The notes below the pieces were generated by a model. It did not search any database, was not told the origin of the DNA, and saw nothing but the letters and a program-made list of their open reading frames with translations. From positions 2,170,001 through 2,234,000 of the forward strand of contig NZ_LT906465.1 in the NCBI RefSeq assembly GCF_900187185.1: a stretch of DNA of 64,000 nucleotides. Direction: 5' to 3'. The position numbers and the translations under genes were made by a program. Below are positions 8,477 through 16,039 of the stretch, piece by piece (position 1 is the stretch's first letter; each line of letters starts with the position of its first letter). This stretch comes from Chryseobacterium taklimakanense. Its GTDB lineage: Bacteria > Bacteroidota > Bacteroidia > Flavobacteriales > Weeksellaceae.

Positions 8477-8500
8477 TTATCTATATCTCTTACTACAATA

Positions 8501-8567
8501 CAAATTTCCGTATTAAATGGGTTGTATCTATTGTGATATTCTTTGTTTGATTTACGATTTTTACTGA
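8501..8567 (-). promoter_or_regulatory. copper-cluster promoter, direct-repeat operator (site b)
   Basis: Half-sites TTGTGA (8531) and TTACGA (8552) are 21 bp apart. The -7-like box GAAATTTG (minus strand, 8501-8508) lies 23 bp away. It overlaps the end of the MFS gene and drives the lipoprotein gene. Confidence 0.72.
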
Positions 8568-9757
8568 TTGCTAACGCTGTTCTTTTGGCTCATAACAATC
8601 CTGATAACGACTATCAATGTGATGATAAGCATCGGTATCAATGCAATGTTTACGCCGTTCCAACCCCAGTAATTAAACAAGCCGCCTGCGAAGAAGCTCG
8701 CTATACTGATTACTGCAAAAACCGTGAAATCGTGGAAAGCCTGCGTTTTTTCTTTCTCTTCAGGTCTGTACACTTTGGTTAGCAAGGATGAACCACCGAT
8801 AAACAGGAAGTTCCAACCTAAGCCCACAATAAACAATGCAGAAACGAAATGTACAAAGCCTGTTCCCATCAGGGCAATAACGATGTACAGGGACAAAATC
8901 GCCAAGCCTGAAATAATGATACGGTAAACACCGAATTTCTGAATGAGCATACCTGTAAAGAACGAAGGCAGGAACATACCTAATACGTGCCATTGGATAA
9001 CCGTTGCTGAACTATCTGACGAATGTCCTACACTATGCATCGCTATCGGTGTAACGGTCATTGACATTCCCATTACGGCAAATGCGGTAGATGATGCCAG
9101 TATTGCAAGGATGGTATCTTTATTCTTAATGATTTCTTTTAACGGGCGACCTTTCTTAACTGCTTCCTTGGTTTGTACCGCAGATGTTCTTTGCAGCTTT
9201 AGAAAGGAAACAACGCCCAAAGCGACCACACTTAACAGGATAATGGAAAAGTAGGAATAAGCGTAAGGAACCGCCCCTAAATGTTGTGTAAACCTCGCTA
9301 AGTTGGGTCCGGCGAAAGCCGCAACAACGCCACCCGCAATAACGAAAGAAATTGCCTTGCTTTTCGCATTGTCGGGAACGGCATCTGCCGCCGCAAAACG
9401 GTAGTATTGCGAAAAGCCCTGATAAGCACCAATGAGCATATTACCTACTGAAAACAGCCAAAAGGAATTTTGGATAATGGCGTACCACGAAACCAAACCC
9501 GACAAAACGCCTATCAGCGTACCTATCATAAAGGCATTGCGCTGACCTAATTTTCTAATGATGAGGGATGCGGGTATCATCATACCTGCCGTACCTACGG
9601 TAATCATTGCCAATGGCAAGGTCGCCAGGTTTTTATCGGGAGCCATTTGTAAGCCTACCACACCCGAAAGCGTAATTACCAATATGGATGCAGTCTGAAA
9701 CAGCGCCTGCGAGGTAAACAGAAGATACACGTTGTTCCATTTTATTTTTGCTGTCAT
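8561..9757 (-). CDS. MFS transporter
   Basis: 398 residues, almost wholly hydrophobic with about twelve membrane segments in two halves. The central loop (residues about 190-212, KLQRTSAVQTKEAVKKGRP) is basic, as expected for MFS. The substrate cannot be read from the sequence. Its place between metal-binding lipoprotein and multicopper oxidase, and its own operator of the copper type (compressed variant at 9807), argue for a role in copper tolerance, possibly export of copper or a copper complex. Confidence 0.82.
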   Translation of the reverse strand: MTAKIKWNNVYLLFTSQALFQTASILVITLSGVVGLQMAPDKNLATLPLAMITVGTAGMMIPASLIIRKLGQRNAFMIGTLIGVLSGLVSWYAIIQNSFWLFSVGNMLIGAYQGFSQYYRFAAADAVPDNAKSKAISFVIAGGVVAAFAGPNLARFTQHLGAVPYAYSYFSIILLSVVALGVVSFLKLQRTSAVQTKEAVKKGRPLKEIIKNKDTILAILASSTAFAVMGMSMTVTPIAMHSVGHSSDSSATVIQWHVLGMFLPSFFTGMLIQKFGVYRIIISGLAILSLYIVIALMGTGFVHFVSALFIVGLGWNFLFIGGSSLLTKVYRPEEKEKTQAFHDFTVFAVISIASFFAGGLFNYWGWNGVNIALIPMLIITLIVVIRIVMSQKNSVSNQ

Positions 9758-9776
9758 AATCTTAAAATTTATGATA

Positions 9777-9832
9777 CAAAATTGGCAATTTGCTTCGGGC
9801 TGTCTATTGTGATATATTTGTGAGGTTTACTG
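9777..9832 (-). promoter_or_regulatory. copper-cluster promoter with shortened operator (site c)
   Basis: Half-sites TTGTGA at 9807 and 9818 are only 11 bp apart, 10 bp shorter than the other sites. The -7-like box (minus strand CAATTTTG, 9777-9784) keeps the 23-bp distance. It drives the MFS gene. Confidence 0.65.
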
Positions 9833-9859
9833 ATTTAGCCCGGTATTGTAAATGCAAAA

Positions 9860-9887
9860 AGGTCATAGCATAATCGCTACAACCTTT
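9860..9887 (-). terminator. terminator of the multicopper oxidase gene
   Basis: On the minus strand, AGGTTGTAGC, a 6-nt loop, then GCTATGACCT form an imperfect stem followed by TTTTTG. It lies downstream of the oxidase stop codon at 9910. Confidence 0.6.
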
Positions 9888-9909
9888 ACTTGTTCTTTGA
9901 ATAGTTCTT

Positions 9910-12210
9910 TTAGTAATTGAGCGAAAGCCCTGCACCAAAGCCCATATCACTATCATAGTGCGCCCTGATACCGATATGCCTTGTCAGGATGTACCGCAGG
10001 TCTGCCATATACTCCAAATCGGTATTGACCATAAACCCGGCTCTTAACCGTCTGGAGATAGGTATATCCTCCCGCATCAATGAAACCCTGAAAATACCAT
10101 CGTGGTAAACTTCTGCCTGTACATTAACCAACATCGGTAAGGTGTACATTACCCCTAAGCTCACAGCAGCCCTGTTGTCCTTTTTATTAACCTGTCCGAA
10201 GAGGTTTTTCTCGTGCTCGTCCATTCCCATTCTGCGGTATCGCCAGTCGAAGCCGACAAAAGGCATCAGCCATTGCATTTTACCGATGTAACGCCCTAAA
10301 TGGGTTTCAACTTCGTAACCGTGCATATCGTTGTAACCCAAACGCCACTCCGTGCCTAAGCTGTAACGGGCATTCATCAGCATTGCTTCCCCGTCTATAC
10401 CGTTGGTAGCAAAATCGCTCTGCGCCATCAGGTGCGGCATATTGCTTTCACGCTGTAACATCTTGTAGGCTTTAGCCTTGTTGGGCAATTCAGGATTTTT
10501 ATAATCGTCCACTGCAAACACCCTGTTCATTCCCGCCATCATATGATACAGGATATGACAATGAAAAAACCAATCGCCCTCGGTATTGGCAAGGAACTCT
10601 ATGGTATCGGTTTCCATCGGCATAATGTCGATGATGTTTTTCATCGGTGCATTTTCGCCGTGCTCATTCAGTACCCTGAAATCAAAACCGTGCAGGTGTA
10701 TCGGGTGGCGCATCATTGAGTTATTGTAAATCGTAATCCTTAATACTTCGCCTTTTTTAACAGGTATCTTATCCGTTTCTGTCAAAACCTTATTATCCAT
10801 ACTCCAAACGTAACGGTTCATATTTCCCGTTAAAGTAAATTTCAGTTCCTTGACCGGGGCATCTGCCGGAAGCGTGGTATTATGCGGCGATTTCAACATT
10901 GAGTAATTCAGTGTTTTAATATCGCTCAACGCATTGGCATTATAGCGGTTGGGGTCTTCGTCCTTGCTCATATTATGGTCGCCGTGATGCTCCATAGCTG
11001 GCTCTTTATCCTTACTTTTCTTACTTTTTTCTTCGCCTGTAATCTCCGGGTACATTACTACGTTCATATCCATTTGGTTCAGGCTCATATTCATTCCCAT
11101 ATCGTCAAGGTCGCCGTTCATCTTCATCATATCGTTCATCATCTGCATACCCTCAAAATATTTCAGGCGTGGCATTTCCCCTACTAACTGTTTTTTACCG
11201 TTTCCAATAAAATAACTTGTGGATTGGGTGCGGTCTTCAGTGGTTGCCATAAACTCAAACGCTTTACCGTCTTCGGGAATGGTAACGACCACATCGTAAG
11301 TTTCAGATACAGCAATTATCAGTCTGTCCACCTCAACAGGCTCCACATCGTTACCATCACTTGCCACTACGGTAATTTTACCGCCTGCGTAGCGTAGCCA
11401 AAAGTAAGACGATGCACCGCCATTGGAAATGCGCAAGCGTACTTTATCACCTGCTTTTAAGGGCTTGCCGTCAATGCTTTTTAAATCGGTATGATGATTA
11501 CCATTCATCATTACACGGTCGTAATACACATCGCTCACGTCCATTGCCAACATACGCTTCCATTCGTTGGTCAGCTTGGTTTTGAATTTACCGCTTCTAA
11601 TGGCTTCGGCGTAGCTTTGTGTTGCGCCTTTCCTTATCGCAAACCAATCACTTGCAGCGTGCAACATACGGTGTACATTGTTGGGATTGAGGTTCGTCCA
11701 TTCGCTTAGCATAATGGGGATTTCCGGCAAATCGTCAATTCCTTTTCTGAATGTTTTATCATTAGCCCTTTTGTGCATTATAAAGCTGCCGTACATACCA
11801 ATTTGCTCCTGTAAACCTGAATGGGAATGATACCAATGCGTTCCTGTCTGGATAATCGGGAAACGGTAAGTATAGGTTGTGCCCGGCTCAATCGGCATTT
11901 GTGTTAAGAAGGGTACGCCGTCTTCTTTGTTGGGCAGGAACAAGCCGTGCCAGTGCAGGGATGTACTTTCTTTTAACTGGTTATGCACTACGATTTCCGC
12001 CGTGTCGCCCTCTGTAAATTCAAGTGTGGGCATCGGGATTTGCCCGTTTATAGCGATTGCCCTCTTCTCCTTGCCTGCAAAGTTTACCACCGTATCTTTT
12101 ACATACAGGTCGTAATGAACTACCTTTTGGGCAATGCTGACTTGTGATATGAAGAGTGCCAACAGGGTTAGCGGCAACAGCTTTTTGTAAAAATTTTTTT
12201 GATTATCCAT
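9910..12210 (-). CDS. periplasmic multicopper oxidase (CopA/CueO-like) with C-terminal beta domain
   Basis: 766 residues from the ATG at 12210, chosen over an in-frame 17-residue extension because it gives a clean signal peptide ending SIAQ. Copper ligand motifs are intact: HWHG (86-89), HWYHSH (125-130), HPIHLHG, and HCHxxxH (550-556). A Met-rich stretch lies at about residues 375-410, as in copper-resistance oxidases that oxidise Cu(I). After the oxidase fold comes an extra ~185-residue beta-rich segment ending in an aromatic residue (LSLNY), like an outer-membrane barrel domain. It is preceded by DUF3347 and chaperone genes, probably one operon with a terminator-like hairpin between. Confidence 0.9.
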   Translation of the reverse strand: MDNQKNFYKKLLPLTLLALFISQVSIAQKVVHYDLYVKDTVVNFAGKEKRAIAINGQIPMPTLEFTEGDTAEIVVHNQLKESTSLHWHGLFLPNKEDGVPFLTQMPIEPGTTYTYRFPIIQTGTHWYHSHSGLQEQIGMYGSFIMHKRANDKTFRKGIDDLPEIPIMLSEWTNLNPNNVHRMLHAASDWFAIRKGATQSYAEAIRSGKFKTKLTNEWKRMLAMDVSDVYYDRVMMNGNHHTDLKSIDGKPLKAGDKVRLRISNGGASSYFWLRYAGGKITVVASDGNDVEPVEVDRLIIAVSETYDVVVTIPEDGKAFEFMATTEDRTQSTSYFIGNGKKQLVGEMPRLKYFEGMQMMNDMMKMNGDLDDMGMNMSLNQMDMNVVMYPEITGEEKSKKSKDKEPAMEHHGDHNMSKDEDPNRYNANALSDIKTLNYSMLKSPHNTTLPADAPVKELKFTLTGNMNRYVWSMDNKVLTETDKIPVKKGEVLRITIYNNSMMRHPIHLHGFDFRVLNEHGENAPMKNIIDIMPMETDTIEFLANTEGDWFFHCHILYHMMAGMNRVFAVDDYKNPELPNKAKAYKMLQRESNMPHLMAQSDFATNGIDGEAMLMNARYSLGTEWRLGYNDMHGYEVETHLGRYIGKMQWLMPFVGFDWRYRRMGMDEHEKNLFGQVNKKDNRAAVSLGVMYTLPMLVNVQAEVYHDGIFRVSLMREDIPISRRLRAGFMVNTDLEYMADLRYILTRHIGIRAHYDSDMGFGAGLSLNY

Positions 12211-12240
12211 TTTAAAAATCGCATTGGTTATAAAAGTTAA

Positions 12241-12267
12241 AAGGCATTGCCCAATGAGCAATGCCTT
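12241..12267 (-). terminator. hairpin between DUF3347 gene and oxidase gene
   Basis: A 10-bp perfect stem AAGGCATTGC (12241-12250 with 12258-12267) is followed on the minus strand by TTAACTTTT. It may lower transcription of the oxidase relative to the upstream genes. Confidence 0.6.
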
Positions 12268-12276
12268 ACTGGGTTA

Positions 12277-12720
12277 TTATTTAGTTTCGGCAACCTTACC
12301 ACAGGTAAGCATAGAGGAACCGTAGTAAGGATTTTTAATTTCCTTTTCTTTGCTCAACCAATATGCTTTTTTCATCGGGCAATATTGGTAGTAAACAGGT
12401 TGGGTGACTTTGTCAGAACCTTTTACCAATTTCCACAGTACGGTAGATACATCGTTGAAAGCGGCTCTTTGCTTTTCAAGGTTATTACCTGCTTTGCTTA
12501 ACTTGTCTGTGGCTTTCTGCAATTCTGCTTTCTGTGCAAAATTGCCCTCACTTTTTACGGCTTCATTCAGTGCGGTAATGGCGGTGCTTGCCGCTTTGCT
12601 ATCGCTGCTTACTAAAGCATTTTTTACGCTGATGTAGTTGTTCAACAGGTTGCCTGTATTCTGTGCATAAGCAGAAACTCCAAACAACATTACGGTCATT
12701 GCTACTATTAGATTTTTCAT
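12277..12720 (-). CDS. DUF3347-type secreted protein of copper cluster
   Basis: 147 residues with a signal peptide (about 1-19, ending AYA). The central region is helical with many Ala/Lys/Asn. The conserved C-terminal part YYQYCPMKKAYWLSKEK then NPYYGSSMLTCG matches the DUF3347 family, whose Cys and Met residues suggest metal binding in the periplasm. It lies between the second chaperone and the multicopper oxidase on the same strand, so it is most likely a copper-handling partner of the oxidase. Confidence 0.8.
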   Translation of the reverse strand: MKNLIVAMTVMLFGVSAYAQNTGNLLNNYISVKNALVSSDSKAASTAITALNEAVKSEGNFAQKAELQKATDKLSKAGNNLEKQRAAFNDVSTVLWKLVKGSDKVTQPVYYQYCPMKKAYWLSKEKEIKNPYYGSSMLTCGKVAETK

Positions 12721-12758
12721 TTTTATCCTTTTTAATGATTAGTGAATGGCTGATTATA

Positions 12759-12980
12759 TTATTGTGAAATGGGTTCAGCTTTAAACCCTTTTTTCTTGAT
12801 GATGGCGACAATCTCGTCTTCGGTAATACCCTCTGCTTTTACAGTAAGTATTTTATCGGTGTTCGTAGTATCAACGTTCCATTCGCAGATACCGCCTGCG
12901 TTATCTAAATCTGCCTGCACTTTTGATACACAGTTACTGCAATTAAGGTTTGTCTTGAATTGAAGATTTTTGCTTTCCAT
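12759..12980 (-). CDS. HMA-domain metallochaperone, second copy
   Basis: 73 residues with the motif NCSNC (Cys14, Cys17). It is a near-paralogue of the chaperone at 7.2 kb, differing mainly around the second motif position and the last residues. It is the first gene of the leftward chaperone-DUF3347-oxidase unit and has a complete promoter and operator upstream. The two copies probably arose by duplication within the cargo. Confidence 0.88.
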   Translation of the reverse strand: MESKNLQFKTNLNCSNCVSKVQADLDNAGGICEWNVDTTNTDKILTVKAEGITEDEIVAIIKKKGFKAEPISQ

Positions 12981-13012
12981 TGTCTTGAACTTTTATATTG
13001 TTTTTGTTAGTA

Positions 13013-13080
13013 CAAATTTCGGGACAGAATGCGCTATACTGTTTGTGAAATTCCTTGTTTGATTTATGATATTTACTGAT
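13013..13080 (-). promoter_or_regulatory. copper-cluster promoter, direct-repeat operator (site d)
   Basis: Half-sites TTGTGA (13043) and TTATGA (13064) are 21 bp apart. The -7-like box GAAATTTG (minus strand, 13013-13020) lies 23 bp away. It drives the second chaperone-oxidase unit. Confidence 0.75.
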
Positions 13081-13102
13081 TGTACTTCAAAATAGCTTCG
13101 AC

Positions 13103-13140
13103 TTGTAATATTTCGGTTTTGTTTTGTGACTTTTACTGAT
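13103..13140 (-). promoter_or_regulatory. orphan direct-repeat operator (site e)
   Basis: Half-sites TTGTAA (13103) and TTGTGA (13124) are 21 bp apart and followed by TTTACTGATT, as in the other sites. At the expected -7 position (13073-13080) there is no TTTG box. It may be a relic of a lost promoter or an upstream auxiliary site. Confidence 0.55.
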
Positions 13141-13348
13141 TATAGTGCCCATTCAGAATAAGCGGAATACATTTACTACCGAATAACGCTAACTGTTTAT
13201 AAAATGGCTATCAAAACCTTTCTCTCGGTTTTGCATCGGGCTATGTTGTAGCTCTGGTTCCCCAACCCATACACGATTGCACTAATCCCATTTGTGCAAC
13301 AATCTTTATTGCAAAATCACACTGATATAATTTTAAAAATCATTTATA

Positions 13349-14509
13349 ATGACAAACGATTTAAAAAACGTCGAATACGGATTGGATAAGATATTCGAGG
13401 GTGCACAAGACTTTTTACCGATTTTAGGAACCGACTATGTGGAATTTTATGTTGGCAATGCGAAGCAGGCCGCCCACTATTACAAATCCGCTTTCGGGTT
13501 CCAGTCGTTGGCTTATGCCGGACTGGAAACAGGCTTGCAGGACAGGGCTTCCTACGTGGTAAAGCAGGACAAAGTACGATTAGTCTTAACTACCGGGATG
13601 CGCTCTAATTCCGAAATCAACGAACACGTAAAGAAACACGGCGATGGTATCAAAGTAGTTGGGCTTTGGGTAGAAGATGCCCGTAAAGCCTTTGAAGAAA
13701 CTACGAAAAGAGGTGCTAAAGCCTATATGGAACCAACCGTAACCACTGACGAAAACGGAGAAATGGTACAATCTGGCATTTATGCGTATGGCGAAACGAT
13801 TTTTATGTTTACCGAACGCAAAAATTACAATGGCGTATTTATGCCGGGCTATGAGCATTGGGAAACCGAATACAACCCTGCACCTGCGGGGCTGAAATAT
13901 ATTGACCATATGGTGGGCAACGTGGACTGGAACCAAATGGATACCTGGGTAAAATGGTTTGAGGATATAATGGGATTTGAAAATTTCTTATCGTTCGACG
14001 ATAAGCAAGTTTCTACCGAATATTCAGCCCTGATGTCTAAGGTAATGGCAAACGGCAATGGTAGAATTAAATTCCCTATAAACGAACCCGCTGAGGGCAA
14101 AAAGAAATCACAGATTGAAGAGTACCTTGAGTTTTACGAGGGCGAGGGAGTTCAGCATATTGCCGTAACTACGGACGATATTGTAAAGACGGTAAACGAC
14201 CTTAAATCAAGAGGTGTCGAATTTCTATCAAGACCGCCACAGGCATATTATGATGCCATTCCTGAACGTTTAAAAGCACATATGCACCGCTTTAAAGAAG
14301 ATATTAAGGAATTGCAGGAGTTGGGTATTCTGATTGATGCGGACGAAGAGGGCTATTTATTACAAATCTTTACCCGCCCGGTTGAAGACCGCCCAACATT
14401 CTTCTTTGAGGTCATCCAAAGAATGGGTGCAAGAGGTTTCGGAGCAGGAAACTTTAAAGCATTGTTCCAGTCTATTGAAAGAGAGCAGGAAAGAAGAGGA
14501 ACCTTGTAG
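13349..14509 (+). CDS. hppD: 4-hydroxyphenylpyruvate dioxygenase
   Basis: 386 residues, full length for the family. Two vicinal-oxygen-chelate domains are visible. The Fe(II) ligands are His187 (YIDHMVG), His270 (VQHIA) and Glu354 (FFEVIQRMG), and the C-terminal GFGAGNFKALF helix that closes the active site is present. The enzyme converts 4-hydroxyphenylpyruvate to homogentisate in tyrosine breakdown; no other pathway gene is adjacent. It is a rightward single gene ending in a strong terminator, an unexpected passenger in a metal-resistance island. Confidence 0.95.
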   Translation: MTNDLKNVEYGLDKIFEGAQDFLPILGTDYVEFYVGNAKQAAHYYKSAFGFQSLAYAGLETGLQDRASYVVKQDKVRLVLTTGMRSNSEINEHVKKHGDGIKVVGLWVEDARKAFEETTKRGAKAYMEPTVTTDENGEMVQSGIYAYGETIFMFTERKNYNGVFMPGYEHWETEYNPAPAGLKYIDHMVGNVDWNQMDTWVKWFEDIMGFENFLSFDDKQVSTEYSALMSKVMANGNGRIKFPINEPAEGKKKSQIEEYLEFYEGEGVQHIAVTTDDIVKTVNDLKSRGVEFLSRPPQAYYDAIPERLKAHMHRFKEDIKELQELGILIDADEEGYLLQIFTRPVEDRPTFFFEVIQRMGARGFGAGNFKALFQSIEREQERRGTL

Positions 14510-14528
14510 ATTTTTTTTATTTTTATCA

Positions 14529-14558
14529 AAGTCCTAAAATTAGTTTAGGACTTTTTTT
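14529..14558 (+). terminator. terminator of hppD
   Basis: A perfect 10-bp stem AAGTCCTAAA (14529-14538 with 14544-14553) with a 5-nt loop is followed by T7. Confidence 0.9.
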
Positions 14559-14580
14559 ATTTTAATCGTTGTACAAAAAA

Positions 14581-15438
14581 ATGGTCGATATTAATAGAGA
14601 TAAAATGATTGGATATTTTGATCTTCTTGGAATGCCCAATGAAATCAAGAGTGACATAAGCTGGTTTAACAAGTACTATAAAATTGTATTTATAAATAAG
14701 GGTGGGCGTATTAATGTCGATTTTATAGATTATGATTTTGAGGAAAGCACTTTGCTTTTTTTCAGTATTGGGCAATATTTCAAAGTCTGCGATAATTCTA
14801 AAGGAAGTCTTGTGTACTTTAGCCCAGATTTTTATTGCATTGCTTTCCATGATAAGGAACTTGCGTGCGATGGACTTCTCTTTGACAATGTTTTCGAACT
14901 TCCTTATATAGATCTTACTTTAAGTCAGGAAAAATATTTTCAAAAACTTCTGATTTCTATTCAGAAGGAAATCAAAATGAAAGATTTTTGGGCTGAAGAG
15001 ATGATTAAAACATATATAAAGCAAATCGTGATTTCAGCGACACGCACACTTGGAAAAAAAAATGACGATACTCATCAAGCAATATCTTACGATAAGGATC
15101 TGACAAGGAGGTTTAGCCAATTGATAGAATTACATTACCGTACGGCGCATAATGTATCAGACTATGCTTTGATGCTTAATATTACTCCGAAAAGCCTTAA
15201 CCGGAAAATAGTAACTGAAAGACAAATCGCACCGAATGTAATTATAAAAAATAGGATTATTCTACAAGCCAAAAGAATGTTAGCTAATACACAATTCAGT
15301 ATCAAAGAGATTGCTGCGTATCTCGGTTATGAAGATTACTCGTATTTTGTTCGGTTTTTCAAATTGCAAACTGGGGTTTCTCCGCTTTCTTTCAGAAATG
15401 CAACTCAAATCTCTGCAAATGGGAAAAATGTGCTATAA
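14581..15438 (+). CDS. AraC-family transcriptional regulator
   Basis: About 285 residues from the ATG at 14581 (an in-frame TTG at 14569 lies inside the spacer after the hppD terminator). The N-terminal ~170 residues are an unassigned ligand-binding-like domain. The C-terminal ~100 residues are a double HTH of AraC type, with SIKEIAAYLGYEDYSYFVRFFKLQTGVSPLSFR in the second helix pair (described, not a unique family tag). It precedes the OsmC gene on the same strand and may control it or hppD. Confidence 0.85.
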   Translation: MVDINRDKMIGYFDLLGMPNEIKSDISWFNKYYKIVFINKGGRINVDFIDYDFEESTLLFFSIGQYFKVCDNSKGSLVYFSPDFYCIAFHDKELACDGLLFDNVFELPYIDLTLSQEKYFQKLLISIQKEIKMKDFWAEEMIKTYIKQIVISATRTLGKKNDDTHQAISYDKDLTRRFSQLIELHYRTAHNVSDYALMLNITPKSLNRKIVTERQIAPNVIIKNRIILQAKRMLANTQFSIKEIAAYLGYEDYSYFVRFFKLQTGVSPLSFRNATQISANGKNVL

Positions 15439-15512
15439 ACAGCGAATTATCTGCATTGACTGCTTTTAATTAGAATTGCAATTTTGCAAAGTAATTTAAA
15501 AGTTTAATAAAA

Positions 15513-15926
15513 ATGAAAGCAAAAATCACAGCTAAATGGCAGGGTAATTTTAAAAGCGGAAGTGGAAGTTTTGATGCTGTACATTCCACAATTGGTAAAA
15601 GTGTCTTTAAACACAATAAAAAGGAAGAAGAAAATACGGCTACAAATCCTGAAGAGCTTATGGCAGCAGCACATGCAGCTTGCTACACTATGACACTAAA
15701 TTACATTCTCACAAGTAATGGTATAGAAGTTGAAACTTTACAAACTTCTTGCACAATAACGGCTACAAGTTTTGACATTACCAATTCTGATTTAGATGTA
15801 ATTGCAGTAATCCCTAATATAAGCGAAGTAGATTTCAAAAAATATGCTGAACAGGCTAAAGAAATGTGTCCGGTTGGAAAAGCATATAATTTAGAAATTT
15901 CTTTAAATGCTGAACTAAAACAATAA
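15513..15926 (+). CDS. OsmC/Ohr-family peroxiredoxin
   Basis: 137 residues. The two redox cysteines are at Cys57 (AHAACYTM) and Cys119 (EMCPVGKA), and the NPEELMAAAHA motif of the OsmC family is present. Such enzymes reduce organic hydroperoxides in the cytoplasm using lipoyl or thiol donors. The dihydrolipoamide dehydrogenase gene directly downstream (opposite strand) could supply reduced lipoyl partners, which is inference. A convergent terminator separates the two. Confidence 0.9.
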   Translation: MKAKITAKWQGNFKSGSGSFDAVHSTIGKSVFKHNKKEEENTATNPEELMAAAHAACYTMTLNYILTSNGIEVETLQTSCTITATSFDITNSDLDVIAVIPNISEVDFKKYAEQAKEMCPVGKAYNLEISLNAELKQ

Positions 15927-15984
15927 ATGCTTGTAAAGAAAGGGATAAACAATATCCATTTTAAGTTTCCATATTTACTAACGA

Positions 15985-16013
15985 GGGTGTTTCAATTGAG
16001 AAACACCCTTTTT
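15985..16013 (+). terminator. terminator of osmC-like gene
   Basis: A perfect 9-bp stem GGGTGTTTC (15985-15993 with 16000-16008) is followed by T5. Confidence 0.88.
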
Positions 16014-16039
16014 AGCATTATGTCTAATTTAAAAATTCA

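Larger units (their letters stand above)
12981..13348. other. intergenic region with tandem copper-type operators
   Basis: This ~370-bp gap separates divergent transcription units. Its left half holds operator sites d and e. The right half is unassigned and holds the promoter of the rightward dioxygenase gene, whose elements I could not define securely. No gene was seen. Confidence 0.6.
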
